64,000 nucleotides of DNA, taken from assembly GCF_963676065.1 (NCBI RefSeq), contig NZ_OY780933.1, forward strand, positions 2,520,122 through 2,584,121, read 5' to 3'. Source of the DNA: Maridesulfovibrio sp. Its GTDB lineage: Bacteria; Desulfobacterota; Desulfovibrionia; Desulfovibrionales; Desulfovibrionaceae. The notes below the pieces were generated by a model. It had not been told where the DNA came from, ran no database searches, and worked only from the letters and a program-made list of their open reading frames with translations. This document shows, piece by piece, positions 15,585-21,913 of the stretch (positions within the stretch are counted from its first letter, which is position 1; each line of letters starts with the position of its first letter). The position numbers were made by a program, and so were the translations under genes.

Positions 15585-16382
15585 TTAAAAAATGCTGATC
15601 AACATTCTTGTTGCTACGATGATCAGCAGCACTGCGAAAATCTTTTTAAGTTTGTCAACGGGCAGGCTGTGAGCAAGCTTTACTCCGATAGGCGCTGTCA
15701 GCATACTGGCGGAAACGATTCCGAGCAATGCCGGCAGGTATACATAACCTATGCAGTATGGCGGCAACCCTTCTACGCCTATTCCGGTCCAGATATATCC
15801 GGCAGTACCGGCGATGGCGATGGGGAGTCCTATGGCTGCGGCAGTTCCGATGGCTGTATGGATGACTACATTACACATAGTCAGGAAAGGTACGGAAAGA
15901 GTTCCGCCGCCGATCCCTACCAGACTGGAAAATATACCTATAACACTCCCGGCGGTAAGCATTCCTTTGGAGCCGGGAACCTGACGTGATGCCTTGGGCT
16001 TAAGACCGAAAAGCATCTGTGAAGCCACGTAGTACAGAAAGATCACGAAGATGGCTTTCAGAAAATTGGTATTCATAAATGAAGTGGACAGGGACCCGAG
16101 AAAGGTTCCGATAATTATTCCCGGTGTGATGGTCTTGAAAATATCCCAGCGCACGGCTCCGCGTTTATTGTGGGAACGCATACTGGAGATGGAGGTGAAG
16201 ATGATGCTCGCAAGGGATGTTCCCAGCGCTATGTGCATCAGGTGCACTTCCGGTATGCCGAGCGGGGGCAGGGTGAAAACGAGGATAGGCACGATTACCA
16301 GCCCACCGCCGATGCCGAGCAGTCCGGCGAGAATTCCGGCAAAAATACCAAGTACAACAAAAATCAGTAAGGTTGAGATCAT
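15585..16382 (-). CDS. TauE/SafE family permease
   Basis: The 265-aa inner-membrane protein has about eight hydrophobic helices. The duplicated TauE/SafE signatures are GLLGIGGGLVIVP near the N-terminus and SLVGIGGGTLSVP in the second half. Members move sulfite, sulfonates or other small organic anions. GGAGGAG precedes the ATG, 16 nt after the GntR regulator stop. Co-location with a hydroxyacid dehydrogenase suggests an organic-acid or sulfonate substrate, which is inference. Confidence 0.88.
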   Translation of the reverse strand: MISTLLIFVVLGIFAGILAGLLGIGGGLVIVPILVFTLPPLGIPEVHLMHIALGTSLASIIFTSISSMRSHNKRGAVRWDIFKTITPGIIIGTFLGSLSTSFMNTNFLKAIFVIFLYYVASQMLFGLKPKASRQVPGSKGMLTAGSVIGIFSSLVGIGGGTLSVPFLTMCNVVIHTAIGTAAAIGLPIAIAGTAGYIWTGIGVEGLPPYCIGYVYLPALLGIVSASMLTAPIGVKLAHSLPVDKLKKIFAVLLIIVATRMLISIF

Positions 16383-16398
16383 TTGCTCCTCCGTAATT

Positions 16399-17109
16399 TC
16401 AATTTATAGGGGCTGTTGATGGATCACGGCCTGTAGCCGCTATTTCCACTTTTTCAATGTGCTGGCGCATTGTTTTACGGGCCATATCTGTGTCCCGTTT
16501 CTCAAATGCTTCAAGAATTTTGAAATGGTCGACTATGGATGCCTGCTGCCTTTCCGGAGGTTGCAGTATATCCGAACGACTCTCTTTCATTATGAGATCA
16601 AGTGCCTGCAGCATTTCCGGGAAAATTGAGTTTCCGGTCGCTTTGGCAATTTCAAGATGTAGATTTGCGTCAAGTTCGCTGGTGTTCCTGCCATTGCCTG
16701 CTTTCATCTGTTGATCACAGACAATAACCTTCATACGGTTCAGGGTTTCCTCAGTCATGGCTGCTGCGGCCAATGCGGCAATTTCCGGCTCAATTACTTT
16801 TCTGAATTGAAAAATGTCACTGATGCGCTTTTTCTGGTCGCTGAAAGCAGTGGCAAACGCGTCGAAAATATCCGCATCCATATCTGTCAGGATGTAAGTT
16901 CCATCTCCGCGCCGGCTTTCAACCAGATTTTGCTGTGCAAGCGATTTTATGGCTTCCCGGATTGAGCTTCGTGAGACTTTGAACTGTTCAGCCAAAGTCC
17001 TTTCCGCAGGTAGCTTGTCGCCTTTTTTCAGCTCTCCGGATTCAATCAGCTTGGCAATCTGCCGGGCTACAGACTGGTGCACAGTCTTTGCCGTATTTGT
17101 TGTCTCCAT
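16399..17109 (-). CDS. FadR-subfamily GntR transcriptional regulator (LldR/PdhR-like)
   Basis: The 236-aa protein has an N-terminal winged helix-turn-helix (LPAERTLAEQFKVSRSSIREAI) and a C-terminal FCD ligand domain with conserved metal-site histidines. The family responds to lactate, pyruvate or similar acids. A TTG in frame at 17175 would extend it through its own operators. The ATG at 17109 has AGGA at good spacing, so I use it. Two operator-like palindromes lie directly upstream, so autoregulation of this three-gene operon is likely. Confidence 0.88.
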   Translation of the reverse strand: METTNTAKTVHQSVARQIAKLIESGELKKGDKLPAERTLAEQFKVSRSSIREAIKSLAQQNLVESRRGDGTYILTDMDADIFDAFATAFSDQKKRISDIFQFRKVIEPEIAALAAAAMTEETLNRMKVIVCDQQMKAGNGRNTSELDANLHLEIAKATGNSIFPEMLQALDLIMKESRSDILQPPERQQASIVDHFKILEAFEKRDTDMARKTMRQHIEKVEIAATGRDPSTAPIN

Positions 17110-17110
17110 A

Positions 17111-17155
17111 ATAGGTCCTACCAATTTGTGTTTTTGGGCAATTGGTCTGACCAAT
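17111..17155 (-). promoter_or_regulatory. Two FadR/GntR operator sites
   Basis: ATTGGTCTGACCAAT (17141-17155) has perfect 7-nt arms around one base. ATAGGTCCTACCAAT (17111-17125) is a second, weaker copy. Their centres are 30 bp apart, about three helical turns. The form TGGTC-N-GACCA is that of LldR/PdhR-type sites. Confidence 0.75.
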
Positions 17156-17413
17156 ACCATTGATTGTACAATCAAGCAAGTTGGAAAAACTAAAAAAGAA
17201 CCTGTAAATTATGGAGAGGCGGTAGAAGCTTTGGATCTGTTGCGGTAATATTCAGCTACCTTTAAAGCGGAAAAAGCAGATTAAGATTACTGATCCGGTT
17301 GGTGTACATTTCAAGACGATAAAGGCTTGAATTGGCGTATTTAATCCCTATTTTAGTGTCTTAGATCAAATCTACGGCTTTTGGAAAAAAATCAAAAAGA
17401 GTATTCTGATAGC

Positions 17414-17447
17414 TTGACTCTCTATTCATTTGGTCGTATTGCCAAAT
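17414..17447 (+). promoter_or_regulatory. arsR promoter with operator 1
   Basis: TTGACT (17414-17419), 17 nt, TATTGC (17437-17442). Inside lies ATTTGG-N8-CCAAAT (17428-17447), which overlaps the -10 and ends 2 nt before the start codon. The same ATTTGG-N8-CCAA arrangement recurs at 17783, supporting a true ArsR-type operator. Confidence 0.65.
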
Positions 17448-17448
17448 C

Positions 17449-17766
17449 ATGAATACGGAAATGCAATCAGAAATAACAGTTCCCCGGCAGTTTGAAGAAC
17501 GTGCCAAGGTAATGAAGGCTATGGCTCATGCCTCAAGGCTTATAATGCTGGATGAACTGTCCCGCGGAGAGCGGTGTGTATGCGACCTTCAGGCTCTTGT
17601 CGGGCATGATATATCCACGGTCTCCAAGCATCTTTCCGTCTTGAAAAAAGCCGGTCTTGTTGAAGATGAACGTCGTGGAAAGCAGGTGTACTATCGGCTT
17701 AAGGTGCCTTGTATATTAAACTTTTTTCATTGCGTTGAATCAGTTATCGCGGCAAATAACCGTTAA
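17449..17766 (+). CDS. ArsR/SmtB family repressor
   Basis: The 105-aa winged helix-turn-helix protein has the family pattern RAKVMKAMAHASRLIMLDEL, then a metal-site type ELSRGERCVCDLQ (C44/C46 by position in the alpha-3 helix region) and HDISTVSKHLSVLKKAGLV. The ERCVCDL motif is the classical arsenite/metal-binding CVCDL. The start ATG is very close to the promoter, so the transcript has a very short leader. It heads the six-gene operon ending at 20694. Confidence 0.88.
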   Translation: MNTEMQSEITVPRQFEERAKVMKAMAHASRLIMLDELSRGERCVCDLQALVGHDISTVSKHLSVLKKAGLVEDERRGKQVYYRLKVPCILNFFHCVESVIAANNR

Positions 17767-17782
17767 AATTTTTTTATAAAAC

Positions 17783-17802
17783 ATTTGGCGAAATCGCCAA
17801 GT
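17783..17802 (+). promoter_or_regulatory. ArsR operator 2, between arsR and the permease
   Basis: ATTTGGCGAAATCGCCAAGT contains 7-bp arms TTGGCGA/TCGCCAA around 2 nt. It has the same ATTTGG-N8-CCAA spacing as the site at 17428. It may control an internal promoter for the permease segment. Confidence 0.6.
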
Positions 17803-17848
17803 GAGGATCTGTATGAACTTTCCATCCAGTAATAATCAAGGAGGGGCA

Positions 17849-18904
17849 ATGCAAAATGATGCTCAACAAGATAGCAATAAAAACAAAGGAATTCTGACGC
17901 AAATTGCGTTTGGACTGATCGCTGTAGGGGCCTGGTATGCCATTTATAGCCAGCTATTGTCTTTCGCCGACTGGTTCGCATATTCACTGCTGAGCCTCTC
18001 GCCTGAAAGCCATCTGGGATCAGCAGTACAATTCTTTGTTTACGATACTCCAAAGGTTTTGATGCTTCTCCTTCTGGTCGTCTTTTTTGTCGGCATACTT
18101 CGTTCGTTTGTGACCGTTGATTGGACCCGGCATGTTCTGGCCGGGAAAAAAGAATCTGTCGGGAATGTCCTTGCCGCGCTGCTTGGCGTTGTTACCCCGT
18201 TCTGCTCGTGTTCTGCGGTCCCGCTGTTTATAGGGTTTATGACTGCCGGTGTTCCGCTTGGCGTTACTTTTTCGTTTCTTATCTCGGCACCGATGGTGAA
18301 CGAAATAGCACTTGTTTTGCTCTATGGTCTGTTGGGATGGAAAGTCGCCGCCTTATATTTCGTGACGGGTATTTGCATTGCCATTGGTGCCGGATGGGTA
18401 ATGGGAAGGATGAAGCTCGAGAATCATGTTGAGGATTGGGTCATGTCCATCCGCGCAGGTGAAAGCGGTCTGGAAGATCAAAAAATGACGTGGCAGCAAC
18501 GTTTTCAGTATGCGCTTGATTCCGTCAAAGACATAGTGGGGCGGGTCTGGAAATTCGTAGTTATCGGTATTGCTGTCGGCGCGGGTATTCACGGCTATGT
18601 TCCTGAAGGTTATCTCGCCGGTATCATGGGTGATTCTTCCTGGTGGTCTGTTCCGCTTTCCGTTTTGATAGGTATCCCTATGTATACAAATGCGGCCGGG
18701 GTTATTCCCATTGTGGAAGCTTTGCTTGGCAAGGGCGCGGCCCTCGGAACTGTTCTGGCCTTCATGATGAGCGTCATCGCGCTGTCTTTCCCCGAAATGG
18801 TTATATTACGTAAGGTACTCAAGCCTCGCTTGATTGCCATATTTATCGGTGTTGTTGGATGCGGTATCCTGTTTGTTGGCTACCTGTTCAACGCAGTCAT
18901 TTAA
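17849..18904 (+). CDS. ArsP-like permease (DUF318/COG0701)
   Basis: The 351-aa protein has about eight to ten membrane helices and the family motif TPFCSCSAVPLF (C119, C121), which carries the metalloid/thiol site in ArsP relatives. A second half-motif, IPMYTNAAGVIPI, is near 270. ArsP exports trivalent organoarsenicals; other members are uncharacterised. An in-frame GTG lies at 17801, but AAGGAGGGG sits before ATG 17849. The ArsR repressor upstream and thiol proteins downstream support a metalloid or soft-metal role. Confidence 0.85.
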   Translation: MQNDAQQDSNKNKGILTQIAFGLIAVGAWYAIYSQLLSFADWFAYSLLSLSPESHLGSAVQFFVYDTPKVLMLLLLVVFFVGILRSFVTVDWTRHVLAGKKESVGNVLAALLGVVTPFCSCSAVPLFIGFMTAGVPLGVTFSFLISAPMVNEIALVLLYGLLGWKVAALYFVTGICIAIGAGWVMGRMKLENHVEDWVMSIRAGESGLEDQKMTWQQRFQYALDSVKDIVGRVWKFVVIGIAVGAGIHGYVPEGYLAGIMGDSSWWSVPLSVLIGIPMYTNAAGVIPIVEALLGKGAALGTVLAFMMSVIALSFPEMVILRKVLKPRLIAIFIGVVGCGILFVGYLFNAVI

Positions 18905-18922
18905 ATTCAAAGGAGAATAGAA

Positions 18923-19153
18923 ATGAAAATTCAGGTTATGGGACCGGGTTGTCCCAAATGTGCGCAAGCAGCTAAGAATGTTCAGGAAGCGATTGCCGAA
19001 GCCGGTATCGACGCAGAAGTTGTTAAGGTTACCGACTTTCAGGAAATTGCTGCCTTAGGAGTTTTTTCGACTCCGGCTGTCGCCATTGACGGTGAAGTAA
19101 AAGTTGTAGGCAAGGCACCGAGCAAAAAAGAAATATTAAGCTGGTTGAAGTAA
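18923..19153 (+). CDS. Mini-thioredoxin, redox-active disulfide protein 2 type
   Basis: The 76-aa protein shows a thioredoxin fold with active site C10-P-K-C13 (MGPGCPKCAQAA) and the cis-Pro turn FSTPAVAIDG. This is the TIGR00412 class of small CxxC proteins, often encoded beside COG0701 permeases. It is cytoplasmic, with no signal peptide. AAGGAG lies 18 nt after the permease stop. It may shuttle electrons to, or take a metalloid from, the permease cysteines (inference). Confidence 0.88.
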   Translation: MKIQVMGPGCPKCAQAAKNVQEAIAEAGIDAEVVKVTDFQEIAALGVFSTPAVAIDGEVKVVGKAPSKKEILSWLK

Positions 19154-19177
19154 ATCTATTTATAAGGAGATCTTTCC

Positions 19178-19552
19178 ATGTCCAAATGCAGTTGTTCCTG
19201 TGGTGCCGCTCCAAAGTTTGTTTTTTCATGTTCCGGTTCCGCTGACGTAGGTGAAATGGCAGATCAGGCAGCAAGGGAATTATCACGGCAGGGTAAGGTT
19301 AAGATGTTCTGTCTGGCCGGGATCGGTGGCAGGGTATCGGGTATTGTGAAAAGTACAGAGGCTGCGGAGCAGGTTCTCGTCATTGACGGTTGTCCTTTGA
19401 ACTGTGCCAGCAAGACCTTGGAGGAAGCCGGTTTTTCGGAATTCGAACATATTGAGCTTCAGGCACTGGGGTTGAAAAAAGGTGAATCCCCGGTTTCGCA
19501 GGAACTTATCAATGTAGTTGTCACAGAAGCGAATAAACGCATCAAAGGATAA
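19178..19552 (+). CDS. DGC-domain putative zinc-binding protein
   Basis: The 124-aa product has a Cys-rich head (C4, C6, C8), then FSCSG, KMFCLAGIGG and the diagnostic VIDGCPLNCASKTLEE segment. This is the DGC family (PF08859), named for Asp-Gly-Cys. The cysteines suggest metal binding or thiol exchange; no biochemical role is established. It sits between the mini-thioredoxin and the exported thioredoxin in the ArsR operon, with AAGGAG before the ATG. Confidence 0.82.
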   Translation: MSKCSCSCGAAPKFVFSCSGSADVGEMADQAARELSRQGKVKMFCLAGIGGRVSGIVKSTEAAEQVLVIDGCPLNCASKTLEEAGFSEFEHIELQALGLKKGESPVSQELINVVVTEANKRIKG

Positions 19553-19557
19553 ATTAC

Positions 19558-19980
19558 ATGGTTAAAAAAATATCTGTATTTGCCTGCTGCCTGTTTTTGG
19601 CGAGCCTGTTTTTCACGGTACTTCCAAGTAAAGCACAGGAAGCCGGGACAGTTGTTTCCGCATCGGATTTGATTTCCGGTGTCCCTCACGATCTTCCTAT
19701 TAAGGGAATGGTCACTATGGTGGATATTGGTGCTCATGCCTGTATCCCCTGCAAGATGATGACACCCATAATTGGAGAATTATCCAAGGAATACGAAGGC
19801 CGGGCAGCGATAGCATTTATCGATGTATGGGAGCATCGTGATCAAGCTGCCAAGTATGGTGTCAATACCATTCCTACGCAGATATTCTACGATGCCCAAG
19901 GTAAAGAACAGTACCGGCATACGGGCTTTCTGGACAAGAATAAAATTATATCGAAGCTGTCCGAACTAGGCGTTAAGTAA
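19558..19980 (+). CDS. Periplasmic thioredoxin-like protein
   Basis: The 140-aa precursor has a signal peptide ending near SKA-QE (residue 26). The thioredoxin fold has active site C62-I-P-C65 (GAHACIPCKMM) and cis-Pro NTIPTQIFYD. The Ala-His before the first Cys replaces the usual Trp. With CcdA next to it, it is probably the extracytoplasmic acceptor of electrons passed through the membrane. Only 5 nt separate it from the DGC gene. Confidence 0.86.
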   Translation: MVKKISVFACCLFLASLFFTVLPSKAQEAGTVVSASDLISGVPHDLPIKGMVTMVDIGAHACIPCKMMTPIIGELSKEYEGRAAIAFIDVWEHRDQAAKYGVNTIPTQIFYDAQGKEQYRHTGFLDKNKIISKLSELGVK

Positions 19981-19986
19981 TTATAT

Positions 19987-20694
19987 ATGGACCAGATATT
20001 CATCCTTATAAATCAATGGATGACAGGCGGGGTGCTGTTCGGTGCATTGGGATGCTTCTTGTGGGGCATGGTCAGTGTTCTGTTCAGCCCCTGTCATCTG
20101 GCATCCATTCCGCTTATTGTCGGCTATGTTGCGGGACAGGACAAGATCATTGAGGGAAGGCAGGCCGCGATTTATGCCATCTTTTTTACAGCAGGCCTGT
20201 TTATTACCATAGCTGTCATCGGCATAATTTGTTCCCTTTTGGGACGCATGCTTGGTGATGTGGGATCTTATTGGACTATCGTTGTCGGGCTGATACTGCT
20301 ATGGGTCGCCTTTGATATGCTCGGCCTTTCCAAATGCTCCATGTCCGGTGGGTTGATGGCAAGGTTGAAAGTGAAAGGGGTGTACGGTGCCTTTGTTCTT
20401 GGACTTGCCTATGGGATTCTTTCGGGTTCTTGTACATTTGGTTTTATTGCTCCTATTCTTGCCATAATCACGGTTCAGCAGAAAATAATAACAGGCGTAA
20501 TCTTCATCGTACTTTTCGGCATAGGGCACTGTCTCCCTGTCGCCGTGGCGGGGAGTTCAGCTGCAATGGTTAAAACACTGCTTGCCAACTCTGCGTGGCA
20601 ACGCAGCGGAGTGTTCTTTCGCCGTTTGGCAGGTGGGATGATAGGTTTGCTCGGTCTATATTTTATTGTGCAACCTTTTTTTGCTGCGGTGTAG
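19987..20694 (+). CDS. CcdA/DsbD-type transmembrane electron-transfer protein
   Basis: The 235-aa integral membrane protein has about six helices. The conserved cysteines of the CcdA core appear as SPCHLASIPLI in the first half and SGSCTFGF in the second, each next to Pro or Gly as in CcdA. It would take electrons from cytoplasmic thioredoxin and pass them to the periplasmic partner encoded 6 nt upstream. A strong terminator ends the operon. Confidence 0.86.
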   Translation: MDQIFILINQWMTGGVLFGALGCFLWGMVSVLFSPCHLASIPLIVGYVAGQDKIIEGRQAAIYAIFFTAGLFITIAVIGIICSLLGRMLGDVGSYWTIVVGLILLWVAFDMLGLSKCSMSGGLMARLKVKGVYGAFVLGLAYGILSGSCTFGFIAPILAIITVQQKIITGVIFIVLFGIGHCLPVAVAGSSAAMVKTLLANSAWQRSGVFFRRLAGGMIGLLGLYFIVQPFFAAV

Positions 20695-20745
20695 GAAATT
20701 TTATTTCGCGGTAAGAAACTTACTCTTATTCATTTAGGTAAAAAT

Positions 20746-20780
20746 AAAACCGGCCCGGATTTAGTCCGGGCCGGTTTTTT
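20746..20780 (+). terminator. Terminator of the ArsR operon
   Basis: AAAACCGGCCCGGA and TCCGGGCCGGTTTT form a 14-bp perfect stem with a TTTAG loop, and the T-run reads through to 20780. Confidence 0.88.
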
Positions 20781-20928
20781 GCGCTGTATTATCAATACAG
20801 TTCGGCATGATTTGCACTACAGTTATCAGACGGGAAGCTGTGCTTGGAGTCTTACGGTATCCTGAAGATCCGTATTCGCCGTAGGTGGAATTGAGTATAT
20901 GAAGTATCTAAAGTGCAATAATATTGAT

Positions 20929-21579
20929 TTACGCGGCTAAAGTCATAAATCTTGCCAGCGTTGCAAGGCCGATGCAAAGGAAGAGTATGGCGAGACCGGT
21001 GGCAAATTTATTAAGACGTCCGCGCTGATAATCTTTGATGAATCCCCATTTTACGGCAATTCGGTAGAGACCTGCCACAACGTGCATAATTACAAGCGGT
21101 GCCAGCACGAGGTAAAAGAAAATCCACGGTCCGGACTGGATGCGCTCTGCTGAACGGGCGGCGGTGATGGGCAGATCACTAAGTACCGCCCACATGTGAA
21201 TAGATCCCATAACCAGAATAAGCATGGCGGAAACAACCTGAACAACCCAGAGCCATGTATCGCGATGCTTAAGCATTTTAGCATGTTTCCAGATAGTCTT
21301 CTGGCCGTCGAGGCGAAAAGGGATTTTGCGTGCAGCAAGGTAGAAATGAAAAAGGAAAAGCAGGAACAGAATCGGACCGCCTATCTGGGCCATGTAGTTT
21401 TCTTCGTATTTGTGAGCAATCGTATCCATAATATCGGGACTGAAGATCACACTGGAAACAAGGCTCATATGCATAAATACAAAAATGATAAGAGCAACCC
21501 CTGAAAGCATCTGGAGCCAATCCAGAATAGCATCACTGCGTCCCCGTTTAATGGGAGTGACAGTAGAATTAAAAGACAT
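20929..21579 (-). CDS. frdC: Fumarate reductase/succinate dehydrogenase cytochrome b subunit
   Basis: The 216-aa protein has five hydrophobic helices and histidines placed as in the di-heme FrdC/SdhC of Wolinella and Desulfovibrio (FVFMHMSLVSS, FHFYLAARKIPFRL, GSIHMW, VIMHVVAGLYR). It anchors FrdAB and links fumarate/succinate to menaquinone. The reading frame is open to 21669, but GGAGG precedes ATG 21579. Unusually, no frdA or frdB follows. The next gene downstream is on the other strand, so the flavoprotein and iron-sulfur subunits must be elsewhere. Confidence 0.86.
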   Translation of the reverse strand: MSFNSTVTPIKRGRSDAILDWLQMLSGVALIIFVFMHMSLVSSVIFSPDIMDTIAHKYEENYMAQIGGPILFLLFLFHFYLAARKIPFRLDGQKTIWKHAKMLKHRDTWLWVVQVVSAMLILVMGSIHMWAVLSDLPITAARSAERIQSGPWIFFYLVLAPLVIMHVVAGLYRIAVKWGFIKDYQRGRLNKFATGLAILFLCIGLATLARFMTLAA

Positions 21580-21640
21580 CTTTACCTCCATATAATAATT
21601 GAAATAAAACACCTCGCAACTGGTATTTACTGCGCCGCAG

Positions 21641-21669
21641 ATAATGTCCTCCAGAAGTTGTTTTGTCAA
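21641..21669 (-). promoter_or_regulatory. Promoter of frdC
   Basis: Minus strand: TTGACA (21669-21664), 17 nt, CATTAT (21646-21641). This is a good sigma-70 match 60 nt before the start codon. Confidence 0.65.
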
Positions 21670-21674
21670 TCAAC

Positions 21675-21696
21675 ATATACATCTTTTGTTGTATAT
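21675..21696. promoter_or_regulatory. Inverted repeat upstream of the frdC promoter
   Basis: ATATACA-N8-TGTATAT lies a few bp upstream of the frdC -35 box, the position of an activator site. The binding protein is unknown. Confidence 0.4.
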
Positions 21697-21791
21697 AACC
21701 TACCGTCGTTACAGGCACGATTTGAGATTTTACTTTTTTCGCAATAACCCTCAGCGTTATTCGTTTATAACTAATTTTTTACTTCCTTCCG

Positions 21792-21820
21792 TTGACCTTG
21801 GCGAAAGCTGTGCTTAGATT
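21792..21820 (+). promoter_or_regulatory. Promoter of the M16 peptidase gene
   Basis: TTGACC (21792-21797), 17-nt spacer, TAGATT (21815-21820), 93 nt before the ATG at 21914. Confidence 0.45.
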
Positions 21821-21913
21821 AATTTCCAGTGTTTATGGGATATTTTCAGTCGCCCTCTATTTTTATGATAATTTGTGCTTTGAACCTGATTGACATACTG
21901 GAGTTTAAAAGAC

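Noticed and set aside
20781..20928. Possible transposase scrap on the minus strand (YGEYGSSGYRKT)
   Set aside because: A short IS3-like pattern only, without flanking repeats or further conserved blocks. Chance cannot be excluded.
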